Positions 44,304 to 53,746 of a stretch of DNA of 64,000 nt are shown piece by piece. The DNA comes from Bacteroides bouchesdurhonensis. Lineage in GTDB: Bacteria > Bacteroidota > Bacteroidia > Bacteroidales > Bacteroidaceae. The notes beneath the pieces were generated by a model. That model saw only the letters and a program-made list of their open reading frames with translations. It had not been told where the DNA came from and searched no databases. How positions within the stretch are numbered: the stretch's first letter is position 1; every line of letters begins with the position of its first letter. Both the position numbers and the translations under genes were made by a program. The stretch covers positions 1,447,626 to 1,511,625 of the forward strand of contig NZ_LT707006.1 in assembly GCF_900155865.1 (NCBI RefSeq). The letters run 5' to 3'.

Positions 44304-45641
44304 TTAAATAACGCCTTGTCCCATCATTGCGTGAGCTACTTTCATAAAACCGGCTATATTAGCACCCTTTACGTAATTAATATACCCGTCGGGTTCTGTG
44401 CCGTATTTCACGCATTGTGCATGGATACCGTGCATGATAGCATGGAGTTTTTCATCCACCTCGGCTGCACTCCAGCTTAGGTGCATGGCATTTTGAGACA
44501 TTTCCAGACCGGAGGTAGCAACACCACCTGCATTGACTGCCTTACCCGGAGCATACATCGTTTTATGTTCAATGAACAAATCAATTGCTTCCGGAGTACA
44601 ACCCATGTTGGAAATTTCTCCGACACAAAGTACCTTATTTTTTATCAGATTTTGTGCATCTTCTCCATTTAATTCATTTTGAGTTGCACAAGGTAATGCA
44701 ATATCGGCTTTTACCTCCCATGGACGCTTACCTTCAACGAAGGTAGCATTCGGATATTTCTCTGCATATGGAGCAACGATATCATTGCCGGAAGCGCGTA
44801 ATTCGAGCATATAGTCAATCTTCTCGCCACTGATACCATCCGGGTCGTAAATGTACCCGTCCGGACCGGAGATGGTGATGACCTTTGCACCCAGTTCGGT
44901 AGCTTTCGTTGCGGCTCCCCAGGCTACGTTGCCGAAACCGGAAATGGCTACTGTTTTATCTTTTATATCGATTCCTTTGGCTTGTAACATTTGATTGACA
45001 AAGTATAATCCACCGAAACCGGTAGCTTCAGGTCGTATTAATGAACCACCGAATTCTAATCCTTTTCCGGTGAATGTTCCAGTGAATTCACGAGTCAGCT
45101 TTTTGTACATGCCGAACATATAACCAACTTCACGTCCTCCAACACCGATATCACCGGCAGGTACATCCATATCCGGACCCAGATGACGCCATAATTCCAG
45201 CATGAAGGCTTGGCAGAAACGCATCACTTCAGCATTGCTCTTTCCGCGTGGAGAGAAGTCTGAACCACCTTTACCGCCACCCATAGGCAGAGTAGTCAAC
45301 GCATTCTTGAAAGTCTGTTCGAAGCCCAGGAACTTCAGGATGGAGAGGTTTACGGAAGCGTGGAAGCGAATACCGCCTTTGTATGGACCAATTGCATTAT
45401 TAAATTGTACACGATAACCGAGGTTTGTTTGTACCTCACCTCTATCGTCTACCCAAGTCACGCGGAAAGTGAAAATACGATCAGGTTCCACCAATCTTTC
45501 TATGATCTTGGCTTTCTCAAATTCAGGATGTTGGTTGTAGATATCTTCAATGGAAAGAAGTACTTCTTTTACTGCTTGAAGATACTCTGATTCACCGGGA
45601 TGTTTGGCCTCCAGAGAGGACATGATTTTTTGAATGTTCAT
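44304..45641 (-). CDS. gdh: Glutamate dehydrogenase, hexameric family I (paralogue 1)
   Basis: The start was placed at ATG 45641, giving 445 aa, because the longer frame adds 26 residues with no homology to the other copy. The enzyme interconverts 2-oxoglutarate, ammonia and glutamate, central to nitrogen assimilation. Key motifs: 'LPMGGGKGGSDFSPRGKSNA' (substrate Lys), 'DVPAGDIGVGGREVGYMFG', and the nucleotide-binding 'AISGFGNVAWGAATKATELG'. It is about 70% similar by eye to the copy at 61988-63322; cofactor preference cannot be decided here. A TATATTTG box at 45694-45701 on this strand gives a leader of about 50 nt. Confidence 0.95.
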   Translation of the reverse strand: MNIQKIMSSLEAKHPGESEYLQAVKEVLLSIEDIYNQHPEFEKAKIIERLVEPDRIFTFRVTWVDDRGEVQTNLGYRVQFNNAIGPYKGGIRFHASVNLSILKFLGFEQTFKNALTTLPMGGGKGGSDFSPRGKSNAEVMRFCQAFMLELWRHLGPDMDVPAGDIGVGGREVGYMFGMYKKLTREFTGTFTGKGLEFGGSLIRPEATGFGGLYFVNQMLQAKGIDIKDKTVAISGFGNVAWGAATKATELGAKVITISGPDGYIYDPDGISGEKIDYMLELRASGNDIVAPYAEKYPNATFVEGKRPWEVKADIALPCATQNELNGEDAQNLIKNKVLCVGEISNMGCTPEAIDLFIEHKTMYAPGKAVNAGGVATSGLEMSQNAMHLSWSAAEVDEKLHAIMHGIHAQCVKYGTEPDGYINYVKGANIAGFMKVAHAMMGQGVI

Positions 45642-45783
45642 AATAGTATGCTTTAAAAAGGTTATTCTGATAAAATGTAAACTGTGTATACTGCAAATAT
45701 AGGAATTTTTTTCAATCATGGTTAATTCTATTCCTATATTTTGATTAAATAATAATAAAATGATAGTATTTCGGCGGAAAATT

Positions 45784-45831
45784 ATCGAGCCTCATCAACT
45801 ATTGGGTGAAAAATAGTTGATGAGGCTCGAT
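45784..45831 (-). terminator. Terminator of prolyl oligopeptidase gene
   Basis: Perfect 20-bp stem (45784-45803 with 45812-45831) and 8-nt loop, 29 nt past the stop; the leftward side continues AATTTTCC. Unusually long and exact for a terminator. Confidence 0.8.
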
Positions 45832-45859
45832 ATGGTTTACAGATAGAAAGTTTTCTTCT

Positions 45860-47971
45860 TTAGAAGTTCGGAGTCATACCTAAATTATACATTATAAATC
45901 CGTAGATATCTGCTTGTTCTTCCAGTACTTTTGCCATTGGTTTGCCGGCTCCGTGACCGGCTTTGCTGTCAATACGTATGAGCGTTGGATTGGTTCCGTC
46001 ATTATTGGCTTGCAGAGTAGCGGCAAACTTAAAGGAATGGGCAGGAACAACACGATCATCGTGATCGGCAGTAGTAACTAGGGTGGCGGGATATTTTGTT
46101 CCCGGTTTCAGGCTGTGTAGCGGAGAGTACCCTTTCAGGTATTTAAACATTTCTTTACTCTCTTCACTTGTACCGTAATCGCTTGCCCAATTCCATCCGA
46201 TTGTGAATTTATGATAGCGAAGCATATCCATAACGCCTACCTGCGGAATGGCTACGCGGAACAGGTCAGGACGTTGTGTCATACAAGCTCCAACCAGCAA
46301 TCCGCCGTTAGAGCCACCTACGATGGCGATTTTATCTTTATTGGTATATTTGTGGTCAATGAGGTATTCGGCGGCAGAGATAAAGTCATCAAATACATTC
46401 TGTTTCTGCATTTTGGTTCCTGTTATGTGCCAGTCTTCTCCGTACTCACTTCCACCACGTAGATTGACTTGTGCGTAGATACCACCATTTTCGAGGAATG
46501 GAATGCGCATCGCACTGAAGCTTGGGTTGAGGCTGATTCCAAATCCTCCGTATCCATAAAGGAATACCGGATTTTTACCATCTTTCTTTAATCCTTTCTT
46601 ATAAGTAAGGAACATCGGGATTTTTACACTGTCTTTGCTCGGGAAGAAAATCTGTTCTGTAACGAAGTCATCCGAGTTGAACTGTACTTTGGGAGCGCGG
46701 TAGAGTTCATAGGTATTTGTGTCCATATTGTATTTATAGGTCGCCCCGGGGATGGTAAACGAAGTAAAGCCGAAAAAGCATTCTTTATCGTCTTTGTTTC
46801 CACTGAATCCTACCGAACCGAGTGAGGGTAATTCAATTTCTCGCAATTGCTTACCGTCAAGATCGTAAACATAAGCGTGGTTGGAGGCATCTTTATCATA
46901 GGTAAGGAACAGTTTGCCGCCAATTACTTCGGCTCCTGATAAAACGGCTTCTGATTCCGGGACAAGTTCTTTCCAGTTCTCCAGTTCCGGTTGGTTGATG
47001 TCGGCCACCATGATTCGGTTTTTCGGTGCACCGTAGTTAGTGTAAATGTACATCTTGTCGCCGATTACTTCAATAGGAGAATATTGATAGTCGAAATCGG
47101 TGGTCAATGGTATAAAGGGAGAATTTGGTTTATTCAGATCACGCATGAATAAGTTGTTTCCCCTGCCGGCTCCGGATTCAAAGAGGAAGAGAACTTGTTC
47201 ATCCTCGCTTACACTGGCACTGTAAAAACGCTTGGGGTAAGATGGATTTTGGTAGATGAGTCGGTCTTTTGACTGTGGCTCACCGATCTTATGATAATAA
47301 ATCTTGTGGTTTTCATTGACGTTGGAAAACTCTTTTCCTTTTGTAGGGGCATCGTAGGCACTGTAATAGAAACCGTCTCCCTGCCAAGAAGCACCGGAGA
47401 ACTTGGCCCATTCGATGTGGTCTTCAAGTAATTTACCTGTTTCTGTATCCATTACATAGATTTCCGACCAGTCTGAACCACTACGTGAGATACTGTAGGC
47501 AGTGTATTTGCCATCGTGTGAAAAGTATAGGCCTGTGAGGGCAACAGTTCCGTCTTCCGATAATTTGTTTGGATCAAGGAAAACACGCGGTTCACTATTC
47601 AGCGAGTCTTGTACATAGAACACATTTTGATTCTGTAATCCGTCATTCTTGCTGAAATAATATTTGCCATGTTTTTTAATAGGGGCGCTGATCTTTTCAT
47701 AGTCAGCCAGTACTGTGAGTCGTTTCAGCAGATTCTCACGAAAGGGAATCTGATTCAGATATTCGTTGGTAACTTTGTTTTGGGCTTCTACCCAAGCAGT
47801 AGTAGCGGCACTGGTATCGTTTTCTAGCCAACGATAAGGATCAGGAACTGGTGTACCAAAATACACATCTACTGTGTCTACTTTTGCTGTTTCAGGGTAA
47901 ACAAGCTTTTTCTGTTGGGGGGTGCATGACATAACCATGATTCCACTCATTAATAAAATTACTTTTTTCAT
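45860..47971 (-). CDS. Prolyl oligopeptidase family S9 lipoprotein
   Basis: This 703-aa protein has a lipoprotein signal ending VMSC. An N-terminal beta-propeller region (about 35-430, 'VPDPYRWLENDTSAATTAWV') covers the active site. The alpha/beta hydrolase domain carries Ser in 'IAIVGGSNGGLLVGA' (about 550), Asp in 'TADHDDRVVPAHSF' (about 640) and His in 'SKAGHGAGKPM' (about 675). It cleaves short peptides after proline, here probably in the periplasm or at the surface. It is transcribed alone from the region that also carries the third 22-bp repeat array. Confidence 0.93.
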   Translation of the reverse strand: MKKVILLMSGIMVMSCTPQQKKLVYPETAKVDTVDVYFGTPVPDPYRWLENDTSAATTAWVEAQNKVTNEYLNQIPFRENLLKRLTVLADYEKISAPIKKHGKYYFSKNDGLQNQNVFYVQDSLNSEPRVFLDPNKLSEDGTVALTGLYFSHDGKYTAYSISRSGSDWSEIYVMDTETGKLLEDHIEWAKFSGASWQGDGFYYSAYDAPTKGKEFSNVNENHKIYYHKIGEPQSKDRLIYQNPSYPKRFYSASVSEDEQVLFLFESGAGRGNNLFMRDLNKPNSPFIPLTTDFDYQYSPIEVIGDKMYIYTNYGAPKNRIMVADINQPELENWKELVPESEAVLSGAEVIGGKLFLTYDKDASNHAYVYDLDGKQLREIELPSLGSVGFSGNKDDKECFFGFTSFTIPGATYKYNMDTNTYELYRAPKVQFNSDDFVTEQIFFPSKDSVKIPMFLTYKKGLKKDGKNPVFLYGYGGFGISLNPSFSAMRIPFLENGGIYAQVNLRGGSEYGEDWHITGTKMQKQNVFDDFISAAEYLIDHKYTNKDKIAIVGGSNGGLLVGACMTQRPDLFRVAIPQVGVMDMLRYHKFTIGWNWASDYGTSEESKEMFKYLKGYSPLHSLKPGTKYPATLVTTADHDDRVVPAHSFKFAATLQANNDGTNPTLIRIDSKAGHGAGKPMAKVLEEQADIYGFIMYNLGMTPNF

Positions 47972-48068
47972 TTGAATAAAGTCTGTTCGAAATATAACTT
48001 AAAGTTACAAATCTACGCAATATATAGAACACAGTCAAATAAATGATGAAGATAAAAGGTGGAAGGGT

Positions 48069-48161
48069 GTACGAGAACTATCCGGGAGATGTACAAGAGT
48101 TACCTGAAAGAAGTACAAGAGTTGTATAAAAGATATATATGAAGTGAAGTAGAAGATGTAG
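48069..48161 (-). repeat. Short 22-bp-period GTAC repeat array, third copy
   Basis: GTAC occurs at 48069, 48091 and 48113, exactly 22 bp apart, then degenerates (ATAT at 48135, CTAC read on this strand near 48158). Read on the minus strand the units (GTACTTCTTTCAGG..., GTACATCTCCCGG...) match the consensus of the arrays at 22.5 and 1.8 kb. It lies in the divergent gap before the S9 peptidase. Confidence 0.7.
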
Positions 48162-48333
48162 AACTTTCAGTCTAATCATTCGGAAAGAATATGATCACCT
48201 TTTCATCTTTTGGTGTGCAACTGAGGTTTGTAACGCAGGATTTCCTAAAAGAAATGAATGACAACTGTTATAGTATGAATTAATTTCGCTAATTTTGTGG
48301 ATAGTTTATGTACTAAATAGACAGAAGACCTTT

Positions 48334-51309
48334 ATGCTCAGCAAATATAAATTAAATCAACTTTATTTCAAAGATACGCAGTTTGCCAATCTGATGACCC
48401 GGCGAATTTTTAATGTGTTGTTAATAGCAAATCCATATGACGCGTTTATGCTGGAGGATGATGGGCGTATCGACGAGAAGATTTTTAATGAATATACCTC
48501 TTTGTCTCTTCGTTATCCACCTCGTTTTTCTCAGGTTTCTACCGAAGAGGAGGCTTTGGCACAGTTGGAAAATATGCCGTTCGACCTCGTGATTTGTATG
48601 CCAAGTACAGGAGATAATGATAGTTTCGACATTGGCCGCCATATTAAGGAGAAATATGAACATATTCCAATAGTCATCCTGACTCCTTTCAGCCATGGGA
48701 TAACGAAACGAATTATTAATGAAGACTTGAGCGCTTTTGAATATGTATTCTGTTGGTTGGGTAATACTGATTTGTTAGTCTCTATCATTAAGTTGATAGA
48801 GGATAAAATGAATCTCGAACATGATGTGCAAGAGGTCGGTGTACAGTTAATCCTTCTGGTAGAAGATGGAATCCGTTTCTATTCTTCCATATTGCCTAAT
48901 CTTTATAAGTTTGTGTTGAAGCAGAGCCAGGAGTTCTCTACGGAAGCACTGAATGCCCATCAGCGTACTCTTCGTATGCGTGGACGTCCTAAAATCGTGT
49001 TGGCGCGTACTTATGAGGAAGCAATGGCCATTTATCGGAAATATCAAAATAATATATTAGGTGTCATCACTGATGTACGTTTCCCAAAAATAGAACGGGG
49101 AGAGAAAGATAGTCTGGCAGGTATTAAGCTTTGTGCCGAAATACGAAAAAACGATCCGTTTGTACCTTTGATTATTCAGTCTTCAGAATCAGAAAACTTA
49201 TCGTATGCAGCTAAGTATGGTGCCAGCTTTATCGACAAAAACTCTAAAAAGATGGATGTCGATTTGCGCCGTATTGTTTCAGATAACTTTGGTTTCGGTG
49301 ATTTCGTTTTCCGTAATCCGGAGACAGGAGAGGAGATTGCCCGCGTACGGAACTTGAAGGAACTCCAAAATATTCTGTTTGCTGTTCCTGCAGAGTCCTT
49401 TTTATACCATATCAGTCGTAATCACGTTTCCCGTTGGTTTTATTCGCGGGCTATGTTTCCTGTGGCGGAATTTCTTAAGCCGATCACCTGGAGTAGCCTT
49501 CAGGATGTAGATGCTCACCGAAAGATCATTTTCGAAGCCATTGTGAAATATCGCAAGATGAAGAATCAGGGAGTGGTGGCAGTATTCAAACGTGACCGTT
49601 TTGACCGTTATTCAAACTTTGCCCGTATTGGTGACGGTTCGCTGGGAGGAAAAGGACGTGGCTTGGCTTTCATCGATAATATGGTGAAACGCCATCCTGA
49701 GTTTGAGGAGTTTGAAAATGCGTCTATAGCTATTCCGAAAACGGTGGTTTTGTGTACGGATGTGTTCGATGAATTTATGGATACGAACAATCTGTATCAG
49801 ATAGCTTTGTCGGACGCAGATGATGATCTGATCTTGAAATATTTTTTGAAGGCAAAGTTGCCGGACCGTTTGGTAGAGGACTTTTTTACTTTCTTTGATG
49901 TGGTGAAATCTCCCATTGCCATTCGTTCTTCTTCATTGCTGGAAGATTCGCATTATCAACCCTTTGCGGGAATATATAGTACATATATGATTCCTTATCT
50001 GGATGATAAGTATGAAATGCTCCGTATGCTTTCCGATGCGATTAAAGGAGTATATGCTTCTGTGTATTTCCGGGACAGTAAAGCCTATATGCAGGCCACA
50101 TCAAATGTGATTGATCAGGAAAAGATGGCGGTTATCTTGCAGGAGGTGGTTGGAAATCAGTATGGCGATCGTTACTATCCTTCAATGTCGGGTGTGGCAC
50201 GTTCGTTGAATTACTATCCGTTGGGTGACGAGAAAGCGGAAGAAGGTACTGTAAATCTGGCTTTAGGACTTGGCAAATATATTGTGGATGGGGGAATGAC
50301 TCTTCGTTTCTCTCCTTATCATCCGAATCAGGTGCTTCAGACGAGTGAAATGGAAATTGCTCTTAAAGAGACTCAGACCCGTTTCTATGCGTTGGATTTG
50401 AAAAATGTCGGTCAGGACTTCTCAATAGACGATGGCTTTAACTTGCTGAAACTCCATGTGAAAGAGGCTGAAAGTGATGGTTCGTTGCGTTACATTGCTT
50501 CTACCTATGATCCATATGACCAGATAATTCGTGACGGTCTGTATCCGGGTGGACGTAAAGTGATCACTTTCGCAAATATTCTGCAACACGACGTTTTTCC
50601 ATTAGCACGTATTCTGCAACTTGTATTGAAATATAGTGAACAGGAAATGCGTCGTCCGGTTGAAATTGAATTTGCTGCGACTTTGAGTCGCGATCAGGAT
50701 AAAACAGGTACTTTCTACTTGCTGCAAATTCGTCCGATTGTGGACAGCAAAGAGATGTTGGATGAAGATCTGTCTTTGATTTCAGATGAAGAAGTGATTC
50801 TCCGTTCTGACAATTCATTAGGTCATGGTATTATGAATGAGATTTATGATATTGTTTATGTCAAGACGGATGGGTATAGCGCTTCTAACAATCAGGCGAT
50901 TGCATGGGAAATTGAGAAGATGAATCAGAATTTTCTGAATGAAGGAAGAAATTATGTGTTGGTTGGTCCGGGACGCTGGGGAAGCAGTGATACATGGCTG
51001 GGCATTCCTGTGAAGTGGCCTCACATCTCTGCTGCTCGCGTGATTGTGGAAGCCGGATTAACGAACTACCGGATAGATCCAAGTCAGGGAACACATTTCT
51101 TCCAGAATCTGACTTCATTTGGTGTCGGTTATTTCACAATTAATGCTTTTATGAATGATGGGGTCTATAATCAGGACTTCCTGAACGGACTTCCTGCTGT
51201 GGAAGAGACGAAGTTTCTCCGTCATGTACGCTTCGAAAAACCTATTGTCGTCAAGATGGATGGCAAGAAAAAATTGGGAATAGTATTGATGCCGGGAGAG
51301 GATAAGTAG
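48334..51309 (+). CDS. Receiver-domain and PPDK N-terminal (ATP-grasp) fusion protein
   Basis: The start was chosen at ATG 48334, since the longer frame from 48295 begins inside the TAATTTTG promoter box at 48290-48297. The 991-aa protein has two receiver-like domains. The first (about 20-150) lacks the phospho-acceptor Asp. The second (about 170-310) has it, with 'LLVEDGIRFYSS', Asp in 'GVITDVRFPK', Ser in 'IIQSSESENL' and Lys in 'ASFIDKNSKK'. Residues about 410-830 resemble the pyruvate phosphate dikinase/PEP synthase nucleotide-binding domain ('GSLGGKGRGLAFIDN', 'PIAIRSSSLLEDSHYQPFAG', 'LLQIRPI'). The phospho-His and PEP domains are absent. Annotated products of this kind are usually called PEP synthase, but that activity is unlikely. 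Confidence 0.82.
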   Translation: MLSKYKLNQLYFKDTQFANLMTRRIFNVLLIANPYDAFMLEDDGRIDEKIFNEYTSLSLRYPPRFSQVSTEEEALAQLENMPFDLVICMPSTGDNDSFDIGRHIKEKYEHIPIVILTPFSHGITKRIINEDLSAFEYVFCWLGNTDLLVSIIKLIEDKMNLEHDVQEVGVQLILLVEDGIRFYSSILPNLYKFVLKQSQEFSTEALNAHQRTLRMRGRPKIVLARTYEEAMAIYRKYQNNILGVITDVRFPKIERGEKDSLAGIKLCAEIRKNDPFVPLIIQSSESENLSYAAKYGASFIDKNSKKMDVDLRRIVSDNFGFGDFVFRNPETGEEIARVRNLKELQNILFAVPAESFLYHISRNHVSRWFYSRAMFPVAEFLKPITWSSLQDVDAHRKIIFEAIVKYRKMKNQGVVAVFKRDRFDRYSNFARIGDGSLGGKGRGLAFIDNMVKRHPEFEEFENASIAIPKTVVLCTDVFDEFMDTNNLYQIALSDADDDLILKYFLKAKLPDRLVEDFFTFFDVVKSPIAIRSSSLLEDSHYQPFAGIYSTYMIPYLDDKYEMLRMLSDAIKGVYASVYFRDSKAYMQATSNVIDQEKMAVILQEVVGNQYGDRYYPSMSGVARSLNYYPLGDEKAEEGTVNLALGLGKYIVDGGMTLRFSPYHPNQVLQTSEMEIALKETQTRFYALDLKNVGQDFSIDDGFNLLKLHVKEAESDGSLRYIASTYDPYDQIIRDGLYPGGRKVITFANILQHDVFPLARILQLVLKYSEQEMRRPVEIEFAATLSRDQDKTGTFYLLQIRPIVDSKEMLDEDLSLISDEEVILRSDNSLGHGIMNEIYDIVYVKTDGYSASNNQAIAWEIEKMNQNFLNEGRNYVLVGPGRWGSSDTWLGIPVKWPHISAARVIVEAGLTNYRIDPSQGTHFFQNLTSFGVGYFTINAFMNDGVYNQDFLNGLPAVEETKFLRHVRFEKPIVVKMDGKKKLGIVLMPGEDK

Positions 51310-51573
51310 GTTCTAATTTTAATACCAGTAATGACAAAAAAAAGTACTGTTTTTCATATGAAAGACAGAATTTTTTTGTTATTATCATTATAGATGGTCT
51401 ATTTTTAATATCTTAAAAACTATTTATGGCCTTATTTTCAGATTTTGAGGAATAAAAGGTGAAGGCTTATTTATTAAATATTGAAAACTATTATATTTGC
51501 CTGAGTTTTGTATAAAATATTAGTGGTTAAGTTATATAGTGTATAACTTTATATTAAATAATGAGAGGTTATT
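51310..51573. promoter_or_regulatory. Promoter region of the DUF4493/PCMD operon
   Basis: Very AT-rich. A TATATTTG box (51492-51499) matches the -7 consensus, but no TTTG lies at the right distance upstream. An inverted repeat AAGTTATA-tagtg-TATAACTT (51529-51549) lies in the predicted leader and could be an operator or RNA hairpin. Confidence 0.4.
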
Positions 51574-52398
51574 ATGAAGAAAAGTTTTATTTTATGCTTC
51601 ACGTTTTTCTCTTCTTTGTTTTTTATCGCTTGTGAAAGTAGTGAGGGGAACGATGCTTCAGCAGCAAAGGGAAAAATGATGATTGACTTAAATTCTGACG
51701 TGTCATATGCTTCAAAAGGGAGTAAGGCACGAGCTATGGATCTGACCCCGTATAAAAATGTAGCGAATTATACGGTGGAGTTGAAAGACGCTTCGGGAAA
51801 TGTTCTTCAGTCAAAACTTTATTCCGAAATGGAATTGACTCAGGAAGTGACTCCCGGTACTTATACAGTACGTGCGTATTATGGTGAAAACGTAAATGCC
51901 GGATATGATAAGCTGTATATGGAAGGTGCACAAACCATTACGGTAGTGAAAGGAGATAATAAAACTGTTTCTTTTGCTTGTACTCCGGCAAATGTTAAAG
52001 TGAATCTGAAATATTCTGATGACTTCTACACATTCTATTCTGATTGTACGGTGGGATTGAAAACCCAATATCTGACGGAAGCTTTTGAGATGTCGCAGGC
52101 TGATGTAGATAAAGATTTGTTTTTGAAGGCAGTCGGTAACGAAAATCTTTCTTTGACTTTTGCTTTGAAGGATAAAAATGGTATTACCGTTACGCCTGCT
52201 AATTTCGGTGCTCAGACTGTGACCATCAAACCACGTGATTTTCTGACTATTACAGTAAAACCTAAATTGATAGATATTGAGGGTGGAAAAATCAGTGGTA
52301 TCACTGTAACAATAGATAATGGAGTGCAAGAGGAGAATATAGATGTTACTCTACCAGATGAGTTTATGCCGGGCGAGGATATCACTGTTAATAATTAA
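51574..52398 (+). CDS. DUF4493 domain lipoprotein (operon gene 1)
   Basis: This 274-aa protein has a lipoprotein signal ending FFIAC, followed by acidic Ser/Glu residues. The pattern 'GKMMIDLNSDVSYASKGSKA', 'VANYTVELKDASGNVLQ', 'VTPGTYTVRAYYGENVNAGY' and 'VSFACTPANVKVNLKY' is that of DUF4493, whose strand spacing resembles fimbrillin-like domains. The rest (about 150-274) is more beta structure ending PDEFMPGEDITVNN. It is first in a seven-gene operon and 11 nt from the next gene. Surface exposure is likely; function is unknown. Confidence 0.8.
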   Translation: MKKSFILCFTFFSSLFFIACESSEGNDASAAKGKMMIDLNSDVSYASKGSKARAMDLTPYKNVANYTVELKDASGNVLQSKLYSEMELTQEVTPGTYTVRAYYGENVNAGYDKLYMEGAQTITVVKGDNKTVSFACTPANVKVNLKYSDDFYTFYSDCTVGLKTQYLTEAFEMSQADVDKDLFLKAVGNENLSLTFALKDKNGITVTPANFGAQTVTIKPRDFLTITVKPKLIDIEGGKISGITVTIDNGVQEENIDVTLPDEFMPGEDITVNN

Positions 52399-52409
52399 AA
52401 GATTGCAGC

Positions 52410-53729
52410 ATGAAACAAATTACCTATATATTGACGGGAATTAGTCTCGTGATTGGATTGAGCGCTTGTGAAATGCGCGATGAATTGAAAGGAAAAAATG
52501 CATTGAATGATAATGAAGGGTTAGTAAGTCTGGATTTATTGGCTCAGGACTATTCTAATATCATAACTTCTCGTGGAGCTTTTCCTGACGAGGAAGTGAA
52601 TGTGGAAAATTATACGGTTCAAATTGTTAATGCATCTACTGACGGTGTGGTAAAAGAGACTTCCTATGGCGATTTAAGAGCAGAGGGAGGTTCAGTGAAG
52701 CTGACTGCCGGGAAGTATCGTGTGAGGGCTTACAATTATAATGGTGAAAATGTAGGTGCCTCGGAACGTCCGTATTTTAAAGGACAGACTGATTTTCAGA
52801 TATTGCCGGGAAAGACAACAACGGTTAATACTACTTGTCGTTTAAGTTGTGTGGAGGTGAATCTGATTCTGGCTAAGAGTTTCGAAGAATACTTCAAAGA
52901 TGATTATACGATCACCATTACGAACGGTGGTGCGGGCAACTACGTTTTTAAAAAGGAGAACGTGGGTAAGAAAATCTATTTTAATGTACCGGAAAATGCA
53001 TCTAGCATATTGATGAGTGTGAAAGCGACTACTTCTACAGATGGTACGGATATTGCACAGTCTTATACAATTACTAAACCGGAGAACTCTGAAAATAGTA
53101 GCAAGTTGGAAAACGGGGACTCGTTTAAAGTGACAATCAATCCGGGAGATAATCCGGTCATTGATCCTGTGACGAAGATAAATCTGGGGATTACCGTTGA
53201 TTTAACTTGGACTGAGACCGGAACGACTGTGGAGATTCCAACGGAAAATATTGTATTTAATCCCGGAGGAGATTCAGAAGGAGGAGATACAAATAAAGGA
53301 GAAATGAATGTTGTCGGCTTAGATAAAACATATTCATTTGTAGCTTTGTCAGAAGATGTTCCTACTGTAAAAGTTGATTTCTCGGTTCCTAATGGAATTA
53401 AGAAGCTGTTGGTAAGGATTAATTCTGATAACGAAGGCTTTATGGGGACTTTAGAAGGCTTTGGCTTAGGTGGTGAATTCGATTTGGCCAATCCGGGTGA
53501 TTTACTGGGAGTATTGTCCGGCTCTTTGGAGACACAGGAAGGAATAGGATTAATTGATGCTAATGACCCTATCAAAGATAAAACAAGTTATTCGTTTGAT
53601 GTTACTTCTTTTATGTCCTTATTGGGATTGTACGGTGCAAGTGAGAATACTTTTACTATTACTGTATCTGATGGTATCAATTCGGATATCCAAGGTGATT
53701 TGAAAGTGAATGTAACAGCGCAAGAATAA
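52410..53729 (+). CDS. DUF4493 domain lipoprotein (operon gene 2)
   Basis: This 439-aa protein has a lipoprotein signal ending GLSAC. The DUF4493 pattern is clear at about 30-160 ('EGLVSLDLLAQDYSN', 'NYTVQIVNASTDGVVKETSY', 'LTAGKYRVRAYNYNGEN', 'TTVNTTCRLSCVEVNL') and continues to about 280. The C-terminal 150 residues are a separate domain resembling a DUF4958-type lectin-like module ('LLGVLSGSLETQEGIGLIDA', 'VTSFMSLLGLYGASENTFTI'), which I do not firmly recognise. It is closest to gene 1 and follows it by 11 nt. Confidence 0.78.
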   Translation: MKQITYILTGISLVIGLSACEMRDELKGKNALNDNEGLVSLDLLAQDYSNIITSRGAFPDEEVNVENYTVQIVNASTDGVVKETSYGDLRAEGGSVKLTAGKYRVRAYNYNGENVGASERPYFKGQTDFQILPGKTTTVNTTCRLSCVEVNLILAKSFEEYFKDDYTITITNGGAGNYVFKKENVGKKIYFNVPENASSILMSVKATTSTDGTDIAQSYTITKPENSENSSKLENGDSFKVTINPGDNPVIDPVTKINLGITVDLTWTETGTTVEIPTENIVFNPGGDSEGGDTNKGEMNVVGLDKTYSFVALSEDVPTVKVDFSVPNGIKKLLVRINSDNEGFMGTLEGFGLGGEFDLANPGDLLGVLSGSLETQEGIGLIDANDPIKDKTSYSFDVTSFMSLLGLYGASENTFTITVSDGINSDIQGDLKVNVTAQE

Positions 53730-53746
53730 CCTAAACTATAATCATA

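Noticed and set aside
45360..45590. Rightward frames inside the glutamate dehydrogenase and other long genes
   Set aside because: They are antisense shadows with no recognisable motifs or start signals, and they vary in place between the two paralogues.
48295..48333. Upstream ATG for the receiver-PPDK protein
   Set aside because: It overlaps the TAATTTTG promoter box at 48290-48297, so it would lie upstream of the transcript start; ATG 48334 is preferred.
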